DNA from: Toxorhynchites rutilus septentrionalis
Taxonomy: Eukaryota > Arthropoda > Insecta > Diptera > Culicidae
NCBI RefSeq assembly: GCF_029784135.1
Contig: NC_073746.1
Span: 148,937,056 to 149,001,055 of the forward strand
Direction: 5' to 3'
Length of the DNA stretch: 64,000 nucleotides
The notes under the pieces were generated by a model, which was given only the letters and a program-made list of their open reading frames with translations, was not told where the DNA came from and ran no database searches. The translations under genes and the position numbers were made by a program. Positions 11,549 to 22,985 of this stretch are shown here, in pieces (position 1 is the stretch's first letter; every line of letters begins with the position of its first letter).

Positions 11549-12075
11549 TTAAATTTATATAAATAAAAATGGAAGGCCAAATGTGTTCATAAACGCGAAC
11601 CCCGAGGAAGGAATGGTCCGATTTGAGTCATCTTTATTTTGTTGTATTCGTCTCTCCCCATGAATCAATGTTATGAGGAGAATTTTTTTTAATAGCTTTG
11701 AGAAAACTTTGAGGTTAGTCCAATTGGATTTCACGTTTGCGAAATTATGCTTCGCATTTCGCTGGTACGAATCGAAAATGGCTATGTGTTTTCAAGCGGA
11801 GTAACGCGCTCTAAAGATAAACATTATGAATGAAAATTTATTTGCAAGTGAATCAAGAATCTTGAGCAGAAATTGTGTTTGAAAATGAATTTCTATTATA
11901 ATGACGAGCTTTGGTAAAAGTACTAGAACATTTATAGCAAAGGGAAAATGTAAAGGGACAATTAGATCATCGATCAATGAACAGTCCTGCGATTGAAACC
12001 ACGAACGTTGAATGTTCGAAAGAATTCATATAAAAAAATAAATTTTGGCCGGACGAAGTTCACCGGGTCAACTAG
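11549..12075 (+). mobile_element. Non-autonomous Helitron-like element
   Basis: The left side has the A/T-rich start followed by the GGTCCGATTTGAG-type block common in insect Helitrons. The right end is GGACGAAGTTCACCGGGTCA then ACTAG, followed by T, matching the CTAG|T terminus known for Helitrons. There is no open reading frame beyond chance. The part 11795-12055 recurs as a diverged copy at 36390-36715. The left boundary is approximate. Confidence 0.55.
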
Positions 12076-12160
12076 TGCATACTTACTCTTACTCTTACTC
12101 TTACATGACTAGTACTAAAATTATTTCAACACATCCACAAAATCTAATTATAATAATAAA
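12076..12160. repeat. TTACTC microsatellite and dispersed repeat
   Basis: TTACTC repeats follow the Helitron end. The block ACTAGTACTAAAATTATTTCAACACATCC has a diverged counterpart at about 58195-58250 in the same orientation, which marks an unnamed dispersed repeat. Confidence 0.4.
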
Positions 12161-12640
12161 AAAAAAAGGGTTATATCTATGATATAACCTCAAGGTTGAC
12201 GTGGAACTACCTTAGCTTAGCAATCATTCGTTTGTATTGATTAAATTCTTGATTGAATGAAACAGTTTCCAAATTCAATTGAGTTCAATATATTTGCTCT
12301 GTGAGTGAAAAAAATTAACAAATGCCGTGTAAAGTCAATTCATTTATTGTGATTGATTGTTCTTCGTTACAAGTAAATTTAATGACGGACCTTTTACGTT
12401 TGGTATGATGACTAGAACAAAATATATGTACGGAAGAATTATCAAACGTTTGATGAACCAGCCTAAGGCTGAAAATCTTTCCAATAAAGACAAAAAAAAA
12501 TATCAAACGATTATTTTATTTTACATTTCCCTCTGAAGTTTACATCCCAAAAGTGTACATACTTCTCGAATCTCGAATTTACATGAAACTGGGAAGTTCA
12601 TTCGCTTCTAGTGTCTGCACGATTTTCCCAGGTTCCTAAG
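12161..12640. other. Unassigned AT-rich DNA
   Basis: No gene or repeat recognised. The minus-strand open frame at 12315-12506 is low complexity and looks like chance. Confidence 0.35.
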
Positions 12641-13115
12641 TTTAGAAGATCATGTTAGGACAGACATATTCCACTCTGCACAAAGGCAAGCGAGGACAAA
12701 AGTACTCGCAGTTTGCATTTATTTGCAGAGCCGATTTTTGAAGTCTGTGTTAGGGAAACACATTTCAATCGGAACAAAAATACCCCCGACTTGCATGAAT
12801 TTGAAATACCGGTTTCTCCAGGCACCTTGGTTTAGAAATCTCTATTAGGGAACACATTTTGGTGGGAACAAAAGCTCCCCCTACTTTCGTGTGTTCTTCT
12901 TCTTCTTTTTGGCTTTAAGAGGGTTTAAACTTTTCAGTTCACTCGCCTCTAGGCTCTTTCGTGTGTTTGCAATGCTGATTTCGCTGCTTGGTTTTAAAGT
13001 CTGTGTTAGGGAACATTTTTCGATAAGAACAAAAGTCCCCCTACTTTCATGTATTTGCAATGCCGATTCCCCCAAGGCTGCTTGGTTTTGATGGCTGTGT
13101 TAGGGAAACCGTAAA
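12641..13115. repeat. Degenerate tandem array, period roughly 95-110 bp
   Basis: At least four diverged units share the order GTTAGGGAA(A)CACATTT, a purine-rich GGAACAAAA block, CCCCCTACTT, CATG, TTGCAATGCCGATTTC and CTTGGTTTTAAAGTCTGT. Unit starts are near 12652, 12753, 12847, 13006 and 13098. The spacing between the third and fourth is enlarged by a 60-bp insertion at 12896-12955. Confidence 0.65.
12896..12955 (-). mobile_element. 60-bp retroposon fragment with 12-bp target duplication
   Basis: A tiny insert inside the tandem array, flanked by CTTTCGTGTGTT at 12884-12895 and 12956-12967. On the minus strand it ends in a (GAA)n triplet tail, as the SINEs here do, so it is probably a severely 5'-truncated SINE or LINE tail. 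Confidence 0.55.
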
Positions 13116-13480
13116 TCGGGCCAATCAAAACCATGCAGTTAGGGCGTTTAGATAACGCCTAATATTTTACAGTTATTCAATTGTTTATCTAATGAAAAAC
13201 AACATTTTGTTAGTTGCGATAGATGCGTAGAAATATTCCCTATCAAGTGATGCAAACATCTCTCCTATCCAGTACGAAATGTTCGAGCTATAAGCATTCG
13301 AAATCTTTCATTTTTTTCTGCATGTTCTGTGTTTAGGTTTTCATTTTACCCTCCATATATTCCGGTTAGACGTAGTCCCACGTCAAAATATCATCAGAAA
13401 AACATCTGTTCAAGATTCCTTATGCAAAACTTGATTCACTCTGCTGTCCTTTTAAAAATGCGTATTCCATTATCTTGAAA
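13116..13480. other. Unassigned DNA
   Basis: No recognisable feature apart from the sequence leading into the tandem array that follows. Confidence 0.3.
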
Positions 13481-13481
13481 A

Positions 13482-13805
13482 TCCAAGATGGCGGCCGCTA
13501 CAAAATTGCGGACTACATATTTTATCAAAACCCCATCAATATGGGTATCAAATGAAAGGGCTTGACTAGTAGAACACAGTTATTTATGAAAAATCCAAAA
13601 ATAGCGACATTTTTTAAAATTAATTAATATTGGTATCAAAGGAAGGACCTGACTAGTAGAACAAAGGTATTTGTGAAAATGCAATTCGAAAATGGCGATA
13701 TATGTTTTTTTTTCAAACCACCATCAATATGGATATCAAATGAAAAGGTTTAAATAGTAGAACACATTAGATAATGAAAAATCCAAATTCAAAATAGCCA
13801 ATTAC
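13482..13805. repeat. Tandem array, three units of about 105-120 bp
   Basis: Units share AAAATCCAA-AATGGCG, CCATCAATATGG, TATCAAATGAAAGG, TAGTAGAACACA and TTATGAAAAATCC. They begin near 13480, 13590 and 13675, with a partial fourth near 13780. No coding capacity. Confidence 0.6.
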
Positions 13806-14164
13806 TTTTATTTATACAACTCCCGTATAGAATAATTCCACCCCAAATCAGCCGTCTGTTAATCTAGCCCTCTACGATTTTTTTAAAACTTGGTACAAAT
13901 GATGGAAACCACCTAAAATTAAATTTTTCATTATTAAATGACCAATTTAAATTACGATGGATTTTTTAAAAGGGCGTAATTAAAATGATTGATCTTTCTT
14001 TTAAAAAATTGTAACTCAAAAACCAGATGTCTGATTAAAATATGATGTTTGACAAAATCGGAAAAAATAAAATTGGGAAATCAATAAACCGTTTGAGGAA
14101 AATCAAATGTACCGTTAGAAAATGATTCTCAAAAATTAAATTTAATATTAAAAACTTTTATATA

Positions 14165-15441
14165 TTGGGTTGGGGAAAAAGTCAATATATGGCAACACTT
14201 AAACATATCTTGTGTACTTATCACATCGGGTCAAACTATACGGCTATTTAAAGACGACAATCTGTGCTACAAGTGTTGTTTTGACAGTATTGTGATTGTC
14301 CTTTTCAGTCTCAAGTTATAGCGCGTCAAAGATGGAGTCCACCAAGCAAGAAATTCGTCATATTTTACGTTTGTACTACCTGCGAGGTAAAACTGCAACG
14401 AAGGCGATCGAAAAAATTGGTGTAGTTTATGGACCCGATACTGTAACGATTCGCACAGCACAGCATTGGTTTGATCGATTTCGTTCTGGTGTAGTGGCTG
14501 TCGAAGATATACCCCGTACTGGTTGGCCAACCGTCGTGGAAACCGATAAAATCTTTGAAAGACTGTAGACCGACATGTGAGCACTCGCTCGATTGGCCAG
14601 GAACTGGGTATAGACCATAAAATCATTTGGAATCATTTGCAGAAGATTGGATTCCAAAAAAGCTGTATGTATGGGTGCCACACGAGTTGATACAAAAAAA
14701 TCTTTTAGACCGAATCAACGCCTGCGATGCACTGCTGAAACGGAACGAACTCGACCCATTTTTGAAGAAGATGGTGACTGGTGATGAAAAGTGGATCACG
14801 TACGACAACCTAAAGCGAAAAAATTGTGGTCGAAGCGCGGTGAGCCGGCCTAAGCCATCGCCAAGCCCGGATTGACGGACAGGAAGGTTTTGTTGTGTGT
14901 TTGGTGGGATTGGAAGGGTATCATCCACTATGAGCTGCTCAACTATGACCAAACCCTCAACTCGGTTCTCTACTGTGAGCAGTTTGACCGTTTGAAGCAG
15001 ACGATTGACCAGAAGCGGCCAGAAATGATCGATAGGAATGGTGTTGTTTTCCACCAGGACAACACTCGGCCTCACACATCTTTGATGACCCGTCAGAAGC
15101 TACGGGAGCTCGGATGGGATGTCCTATTGCACCCATCGTATAGTCCGGACCTGGCTCCAAGTGATTATCATCTCTTCCGGTCCATGCAAAACGCTCTTGG
15201 TGATACTTAGTTGGCCTTAAAAGAGGCTTGCGAAAACTGGCGGTCTGAGTTTTTTTGCAAATGAGGAGGGGAGTTTTATAAGGGGGGGAGGGGGGGGGGT
15301 CGATAATGAAGTTGCCTTCTAAATGGCAACAAGTTTGCGAACAAAACGGCGCATATTTGACTTAAATTGGATAATTTTAAGTATGTTAAATTAAGCGTCA
15401 AATTTCGATCAGAAGAAGACATTTCCCTTTCCTCAACCCTA
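14165..15441. mobile_element. Mariner transposon (mellifera-type, DD34D)
   Basis: The left terminal repeat TTGGGTTGGGGAAAAAGT starts at 14165. Its imperfect inverted partner ends at 15441. TA dinucleotides flank both sides (14163-14164, 15442-15443). Length is 1277 bp, normal for mariner. The internal gene is described separately and is broken, so the copy is non-autonomous. Confidence 0.85.
14332..15365 (+). pseudogene. Mariner transposase, DD34D, broken
   Basis: The gene starts at ATG 14332 (MESTKQEIRHILRLYYLRGK). An N-terminal helix-turn-helix region is followed by WVPHEL near 14670, the first catalytic block TGDEKW (Asp codon 14783-14785), HQDN (Asp codon 15058-15060) and APSDYH (Asp codon 15163-15165). 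The last two are separated by exactly 34 residues, the mariner signature. The C-terminus reads KLPSKWQQVCEQNG and ends at 15363-15365. Breaks: a frameshift before 14566, another near 14830-14875, and loss of frame in a long G tract at about 15282-15299. Closest subfamily by eye is mellifera. Confidence 0.85.
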
Positions 15442-15443
15442 TA

Positions 15444-16258
15444 TTTATGTCATCTATAGTAAGTTCACTTGCTTATAGTTCCTCAATATCCGAATCGCTT
15501 CTCACTGTTTCATCGTCACTACTTCCCTCGCATACTGATTTACTATTACGCCGTCCAGTGAACATTTTGAGGATTAAAAAAAACAAATTTGCGTCTAAGA
15601 AAAAAAAACTTCTTGGAATAAACAGGGGCCTATCCGTGTTGCGCTATTATTATTCTCATTCTCAGAAAACTTGTTCAACTTGTTTCTTCTTTCAGCTTTT
15701 TATCTACCAAGCGCAAAGAACAATGATAACGAATCACGTAAAAAATCGGAGTTGCCAAATGTGATATTGTTTATGACGATTATTTTCCCACAAAAGTGAC
15801 ATTTGTTCTTGGTATGACATATTCACAGAATCTTCGCAATCGACTGAACAGAATATTCCATATTTTCCAATAAAATTGTAGTTATTCATCGTCATCGAAT
15901 ATGGTATATAGAACAAGTACTTTCGGTTGAATTTAATTTATTATTATCATTGGCAACACTGTACAATTGGCTGAAAAATTATTTTCATAAGTTTTCCAAT
16001 CAGCAGTCGGTTGATATAATTCGGATTCAACAGAAAAGTAGTCCTGAATCGAACCCAAATTCATTATTATCGTTGCCCGCTTATTTATCTAGAGCACCGA
16101 CAGTTGAATTTGGGCCTGGCCAAAAACTCGACCGGATCGCGCTGGGCGACGAAAGTGTTAAACAAGAAATTTAATTTTAGCTCAAAATTTTTCTTTAAAA
16201 TTATGTTTATTTCTTACTAAAATCTAATATTTTTTATGCTTCATGCACGCATGCTCTT
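15444..16258. other. Unassigned DNA between mariner and SINE
   Basis: An open frame at 15447-15764 (105 codons) is serine- and lysine-rich with a polyA-encoded lysine run and no known motif. I regard it as chance. No other feature seen. Confidence 0.3.
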
Positions 16259-16825
16259 TGTGCTCCCGTGGGCGAGTGGTTAGCGTCATACGTAACATAC
16301 CGAGGGTTCGGGATCGATTCCCATTCTGGTCTGGAATTTTTCGTCAAAGAAATTTTCTCCGACTTGCACTGTGGTCACGTGTATTCTAATGCTTGCCACT
16401 CAGAATGCATTTAAGGCGTGTTATTTGGCATAGAAATCTCAACAAAAAAAGTACAGTAGAACCTCGATTATCTACCACATAGTTACCGCGGATAACAAGA
16501 AACGCGGATAGCCCAATATGGACTAAAAATGAAGTGAAAAAAAGAAATTTCAGCTTGAAAACTATATTTTATCAATACAGAAATCATTGGACTGTCCGTC
16601 TATAAGGTCGTGTACCCCCGTGGCCAGATAATGCGAAAGCTATGACCAAAACGAAAGACCATGAGCTTACCACTAACTGATAAAATCCGGGAAGCCCTAT
16701 ATATTTACTATGGAACCCGAAGCGCGAATCATCCTTTCGCGGATAATCGGGGCTCTACTGTACTGATACAAATTACGCAAGTAATACTACGTTGAGACGG
16801 CGAAGTTCTTTTAAGGTTCGCAAGT
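16259..16825 (+). mobile_element. tRNA-derived SINE, split by a pogo-type MITE
   Basis: Same family as the SINE at 7601-7878. The head has box A (GGGCGAGTGGTTAGCG, degenerate first base) and a box B-like GGGATCGATTCCC, followed by the conserved body (GACTTGCACTGTGGTCACG, AAGGCGTGTTATTTGGC, GAAATCTCAAC). The body is interrupted at 16453 and resumes at 16763 with ATTACGCAAGTAATACTACGT and GAGACGGCGAAG. Confidence 0.75.
16454..16760. mobile_element. Pogo/Tigger-type MITE
   Basis: 307 bp with terminal repeats CAGTAGAACCTCGATTATC on the left and GGATAATCGGGGCTCTACTG on the right. TA is duplicated at 16452-16453 and 16761-16762. These ends are the classical pogo/Tigger termini. No coding capacity. 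It lies within a SINE and so is younger than it. Confidence 0.85.
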
Positions 16826-19800
16826 AAGGCTGATATTCGGCTACCCGGCCTAGAGGTTTGCTGCATATTCGTTATTTGGTATCCTATCAAACCACTATCT
16901 GGTACATCACTAGTTAAAAGTGTGTCTATAATAGCCTGTGACCGCAGTGCTCCATATGGACCGTTCTGTTCGAAGCCACTCTCGTTAAAAATTCCGTTTC
17001 ATTCTAAAATATTTTGAAGAAATTTGAATTAAATACGTATAATTAATCGATTCCGTAGTCCTACGACAACGATGAGGTCGTGTCTTGACACCGATTCCTA
17101 TTTTTTTCTCACATTTTTTCCTCATTTGTATTGGAGAGGCTTTAAACATTCTTACCGCGAAATCTATATCACACTATTAATTTGATGAAGATAACGTAAA
17201 TGACGCAACTTCCAAAAATTACGAAACCAACCAAACTGTTACTAATCGATAATAGTTCAGTATTTCAAATAATATGTGTATTTATATACTTCTTGAAGTT
17301 TACTTGACAAAACAAAAACTGGCCAACAACACTTGCCACCGGAGATCAATGTGCTAACTGCCCGCTAGGGACGGAAGTCACAATTAATCTCCCATTTCTA
17401 CACTGTGATGACAAACAACGTATAGCCTCAGAGGGGAGCATAACCTGGAGGATAATTGCATCATAAACTTCAATAAACTTCGCCCGATATTTGGTTTTCA
17501 ATTCATCTTTTCGAGCGCACAGTTGCAGAGTCTGATAGCATTGCCTACAAAAGGGTGTCTATTTGTTTCTCCCAGTTGGGGGCAGTCATCTCGCACCGTG
17601 AATGTTACACGTATAGATAGAACTCGGATTGAAGCAAGGCCAGCATGAAGGATCCGTTCTGCAGGGGCGAAAGTTTGGGAAGAACAATTGAAACAATTGA
17701 TGCACTATGACAGGGGGAAAGTTTCCCAACTTCGTCCCGCCGGTTCCCCGGCCCCCTGGCTGATGCGTATTGTGTCAACCATGAACACCGTCAGCTCCAA
17801 CAGAAGAAACTCATATTGATTGTCACCAGAAGTTGGCAATTTCTAGATAAAGTTGGCAAGTCGCAAGTTTCTCCCGGTTGGAATAAAAGGATTATGTTTG
17901 GAGTGATATGAATTCGAGACGCAAAAGAAATGTGTTGAAGGAAGGAAGGAAGGAAGTGAGCAATGCCTATGCTGTCTGCGGTGTATTGTATGTTCTCAGA
18001 GTTTATGAATTGGCAATTGGTTTTTTGAGAGTCGAAATCATCAAAAGCTTAAAACTAGTACCACTTCTTATTTCATTAGAAACAATTCACAATCCTCAGC
18101 TGGTAGTTGGTACGATGTAATAATTAAAAGCTAGTTAAACAAAACTTCAACTCGGTACACATTGTTTGGCAGCGCTTTCTCAGTGCACTTGCTTCTTTGC
18201 CTTGTTCAATAATTTTCCTGGAGCCAATCTCTTTCGCAGCGGGGAAGAAAATGAGCAGCGGCCAGCAGGTTGTTGAGCGCTGTAAACAGTCGGAGGGAAA
18301 TTTTCCAGTCGATTCTCCATAGCTAGAGAACCGGGAATTGTTTCTGGAAGCTGGAAAAAGAAAATCGAAACTCAGCAAAAAGGCCATGGCGGATGGCGGC
18401 TATGATAGATGAAAAAAGCAAACCTTTCAAATGAGCGATGAAAATTACTGTGAGATAAACGCGCGGGGATGAAAAATGAGTTCAGTTCTGAGGAGGCAGT
18501 TTGAAAAGCTCTACTTTCTAGATTTTACAAGGTACTGATTACCGAGATACAATAGTAGGAGTCGGGGAGTCTTGGCTTGATGAAGGGAGCGATGGCTTCC
18601 ATCCAAACCAGAGATGGAGAAGGATAGAAGTGCAACAATAAAAATAGTTTTCTCGGGAAAATCCGAACGCAGCATCAAGAAGCTTGGCAGCGGCCTGGTG
18701 GATGGTGCCGAAAAATTTAGGTCAATTTAAAGCAAAACCGTGTGATTGCGCTCCGGAAAGAATAAATAGAAAACTTTCTTCAAAGCTTTTCTTTATTTTT
18801 TTTCTCCTTGGGCAAACCAAGGGAGGCCACCTTCACTGCCGCCTCTGATTGCTGATGTCGGGTGGCTCCTATATATGCCAGAGGGATTTTGGGTCATCAG
18901 TAGTGAAAGAAATATGTCGACTGCAGCCAACGCCGCAGCGTTCTGCTGGATGATTGTTTTCTTTTAATAGATTTACGGCTAAACTTCCCACCGGGAGACT
19001 GCATCATGATTCAACCTGATAAATGTCCGCTCCATTACTCACTGCTATTTTTCCCAAAGTAATTTGTTCGATACGTGTAATCTGAATCATGCGAATTTAA
19101 GCCAATCAGAGGGCAACGGATGACTTCCGCATAACCCCAGTTGACCATCAGCTACTAAATCGACAAGAACATATGCTTAGTGGAGACACGATGAGAGCGA
19201 ATACTGAAACCAATCTCAGCAACGAGAAGGTGCCGAGGAAGGAGAGAGAGAATATCATTAACAAAGTCACCATTTCATGAAGATGCGGTCCATGGCTTGT
19301 CTCGAGCGCTGTTTGCATATTCGAGAAAATAAATGTACCGAAACGCGCAAAACAAACAGAAATATTTGCCTCCTATTTGAGAGGACGTCGTCCATCTGCA
19401 GTTAGTTGGAAATGTTATCGCCTTGGGGATATTAGCAATTGGGAGCCGAGTGGTGGATAGGGAACGTACTTTCAGTTATCAAATGTTTATTTTTGGTAAA
19501 ATTATTCTCAAACGTTTCACTGAGGTGATTATGCTGATGTGTGTTACATTGAATCGAAGGGCGAGAAAATACAGTGGGAATCATTAGTGTTACATTACAT
19601 TTGCAAAGGGGGCTTTCATTTCCCTCGGTTTATTTTAAGGAAATCAATGCTTGCGCATTAAAAGTAATAGAGAAACTACAAAGTTACGATAGGCTTGGGG
19701 AAAAATAATAGATTTTTTTGAAAACCATGATAAAACGATCATATTCTCCAGTATGTATTACTAAAAGGGGATAGTAATACAAGAAAGGAATAAAGAAATT

Positions 19801-20313
19801 AAAGATTTAATTTTAAAACCCTTGAAACACCCTTTTTTAATAAACACTAAAAGTTGGTTAACATTATAGATATAAGAATAGGTTTATGAATTGAGTGTGA
19901 GTGTGAACATTGTTACAATATCCTTAAATCCTCTCCTTTTCCTGAAGAAAATATGTCATCCATCTAAACTCGAGTCGACTGCGAGTAATCGGGTTTCTAC
20001 ATTATTAACTCTTTGTGGTCGTTTGTCTGCTCTCAGCCGACATACCTTTTTTACCGTTCTGGTCGTTTGTCTGCTGTCAGCCACCACAGCAATAAGCCAT
20101 GCTAATCTTATATTTTACTCAACCAAGTATCAGTTAATGCTTTTCCTAAACGAAGTTTGATGTCTAGTGAATCTGTTCACGAATCAATACGGTGCTCCTG
20201 TAAGTAATAGGTAACGGTACTCAGTATCAAATGATGTATTGATTATACTTTATATTATTTACTTTTAGAGACTGTTTCGAAAGATTTCACATGAAAACGA
20301 ATTATAAATATAA
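16826..20313. other. Probable unique non-coding DNA
   Basis: About 3.5 kb with more even base composition than the repeats around it (for example 17500-17800 and 18600-19300) and few repeats. No open frame stands out on either strand; the longest at 18124-18387 (-) and 19891-20160 (+) have no motif. It may be host intergenic or intronic sequence. The block 19945-20010 recurs in inverted, diverged form at about 45385-45450. Confidence 0.4.
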
Positions 20314-20317
20314 TCTA

Positions 20318-20388
<71 letters not shown>

Positions 20389-20850
20389 GGATTTCTGTCT
20401 GTCTGTCTGTCTGATTCTTATGGGCTCGGAAACTACTGAACCGATCAACATGAAAATTGGTATGTAGGGGTTTTTGGGGCCGGGGAAGGTTTTGGTGATA
20501 GTTTGAGACCCCTCCTCCCTCTCTAAAGGGGGGCTACCATACAAATTAAACACAAATTTCTGCATTACTCGGAAATTAGTCAAGCAAACGAAACCAGATT
20601 TGGCATGTGGAGGTTTTAGGGTGCAATAAATGTTTCTATGGTAGTAAGACACTCCTCCTCCCTCTCTAAGGGGGAACTGCCATACAAATGAAACACAATT
20701 TTCTGCAATACTCGGGAATTAATCAAGTAAACTGAGCCAAACTTGGGATTTGAGGGTTTTTGGGTACGAGAAATGTTTCTATGATGGTATGACACCTCTC
20801 CTTCCACTGGAATGTAGAGGAGGTCCCATAAAAATAATGCACATATTTGA
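20314..20850 (+). mobile_element. Helitron-like 5' region with three tandem units
   Basis: Starts TCTATCT followed by a (TA)n tract (about 20322-20384), then AAATGGATTTCTGTCTGTCTG and ACTACTGAACCGATCAACATGAAAATT, a block typical of insect Helitron-like 5' regions (from memory). Three tandem units of about 143 bp follow. They carry GGTATGTAGGGGTTTTTGG-type, GAGACCCCTCCTCCCTCTCTAAGG-type and GCCATACAAATGAAACACAA-type blocks near 20452, 20593 and 20737. No 3' end is present here; BEL sequence follows after a microsatellite. Confidence 0.5.
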
Positions 20851-20944
20851 ACCAAACATATTCCAACCAAACATGACAATTGAAAATTTTCGGAAAACTC
20901 TTAAAAAAATGGAAAACTTCGAAAAATTCAATTCGCATATGTTC

Positions 20945-20987
20945 TACAATTACAGTTACAGTTACAATTACAATTACAATTACAGGG
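20945..20987. repeat. (TTACAR)n microsatellite
   Basis: Six to seven hexamer units (TTACAG/TTACAA) exactly at the truncated end of the BEL/Pao coding region. It supplies the stop codon that ends that frame. Confidence 0.8.
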
Positions 20988-22887
20988 TTGATTCTAGACG
21001 TTCCGTTGCAGTGGAAAGATTACAAATTTTCGGAATACATTCAATTCTGTTTGGTGTCGAACCTGACACTGCCCATCCGAATGGAGTTTCGGTCAACCAC
21101 GGACGATTTTTTCCAAGATTTATTTTTCGACCTGAGTGTAGCTCCCAATACGCCTCAGATCCGATAACCAAATCAATTTTACCAGGAATATGAAAATGTG
21201 GATCGGCAAGTGTAATATCCGTTAATTTCCATCGGGAGATATCGATTGACATTGTTGGCAGTTCTGCCGACGGTTGTCTTAGTATAAGAAACTTGAGTTT
21301 GGTAGAAAATTGTTGGGATTTTGATGCAATAGTTGTGGTAATTGCACTTCTAACTCGTTGCGTGGAGAGACCAATTCCTGCCACTGAAATATCTGTTTTG
21401 GTACGGCGATTGCATAAAACGTTTGCCAACTGACTTGACATAAAATTGCTCATAGATGCTGAATCAAGAAGAGCTCTGGCCTTATATTCTTTGCCGTAAT
21501 CATCGACAACGTTGAGTATTACTGTTTCCAATAAAACCATATTGCCTGCGTTTTGGACGATCATACTAACTTGCTGAGATGAACTTGGACGTGGAACCGA
21601 GGTGGATGGCAGTGGTTGTGGCTCAGGTCTTGGCGGTGTTAATGTTGAATTCGAAGACGGTTTGAATGAATCAGTATCGTGTAGTAACGAATGATGGTGA
21701 TCATGACAGGTACGGCATGTATATTTGGAAATGCATTTCTTCATTTGATGACCTACACTCAAACAATTCCAACACAATTTCTTTTGTGTGACAAACTCCT
21801 TGCGCTGGCGAACGTTCTTCCCAAGAAATATTGGACAATTGCGAAGCGTGTGACCATCCTGACATCCCATCATACATGAAACATTGGATTTTTCTGACGT
21901 AGCTGCATTGGCGACGAACTTAATCTTGTTGAATTTTGTATTTGCACCGGCCACCTTGGACGAATCAATTTTGAAAAGAGATGGAGCAACTGAATTCAAG
22001 ACGCGTACACGCTGGTAAAGAAAATCAACCAACTCCTCATATTTAACATCATCTTGTTCGCTTGTTCTTTCCTCCCATGCTCTTATTGTCGATTTATCCA
22101 GTTTATTCGTCAACATGTAGATCAAAGGCGTATCCCAATAATTGACAGGTTCTTCTAATTTTCCCAAAGCACGCACATGGCGCTGAAAATCGTCCACCAA
22201 ATTATGAATATCACGAGATGATTCCTGTTTCACCGACGGCAATTCATGAAGTGCTCGAAACAACTGTCGTTTTAGATATCGACGATTATCATACCTTTTG
22301 TTCAAGGCCTCCCAGGTAGAAGCATAATTATCAGCTTCTATGTCCACAGATTCAAAAGGTTTCTTTGCCTCCCTTTCCAATGATTGCAATAGATATTGCA
22401 ATTTTGCAACCATTGGTATGTCTCCATTTGAATGTACCATCGAGGTAAATGTGTCTCTAAATGATAGTCATCGTGAGAAATCGCCATTGAATTTTGGCAA
22501 ATCGATTTTAGGTAAACGAAGGTGGAAGCTGGACGAAAATGAATGGCCATGGTTCGTCATCGAAGTATTCAGTACTGTTTGATTAAATTCAGGGTTACGT
22601 CGAGAAAGTAGAAAACCCTTAGCCTCGCAGAAGCGCTGCTCAAAATCAACTCGTTCATTTATGTATTCTTCAAGCATCTCCGTTTTATCTAACCTATCGA
22701 TAGCATCTTGTGCTCTCAAGAAATCAGCATTTACATGATCCAACGATTCAATGCGCACTGATAATTGACAACTGTCTCGATCGGGATTGTAATTTTCGAT
22801 GAACCTTTCGATGGAATCTCGAACAGCGTATATTCCCTTACGTTGAATAAGCAACTCCGCTAATATTTTATCTTCCTTTGGTGGCAT
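20980..22887 (-). pseudogene. BEL/Pao retrotransposon gag-protease, truncated
   Basis: Minus-strand reading from ATG at 22887. It has an N-terminal coiled region, the FNGD block typical of Pao gag, a gag core, CCHC knuckles (a clear one reads CWNCLSVGHQMKKC), a proline-rich linker and the aspartic protease region with ALLDSASMSNF in place of the usual DSG-type context. FGWAVSG follows. The frame stops at 20980 just after LSTATERLEST, where the family would continue into reverse transcriptase, so RT, RNase H and integrase are lost. One in-frame TGA at 22468-22470 breaks gag, probably from a Trp codon. Otherwise the frame is intact for about 630 codons. The aspartyl active site should be checked by alignment. 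Confidence 0.8.
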
Positions 22888-22985
22888 AGTTTCGTTATTA
22901 TATAGAAACGCACACCAAGAATCTCCTTTGGATAAGGAATCGAAATTGAAGGCGTGGTACAATCCGCCTACCGTCAGTCACCAAT

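Noticed and set aside
13482..13805. CRISPR array
   Set aside because: Units are diverged along their full length with no constant repeat and unique spacer pattern; an insect genome is not a CRISPR context.
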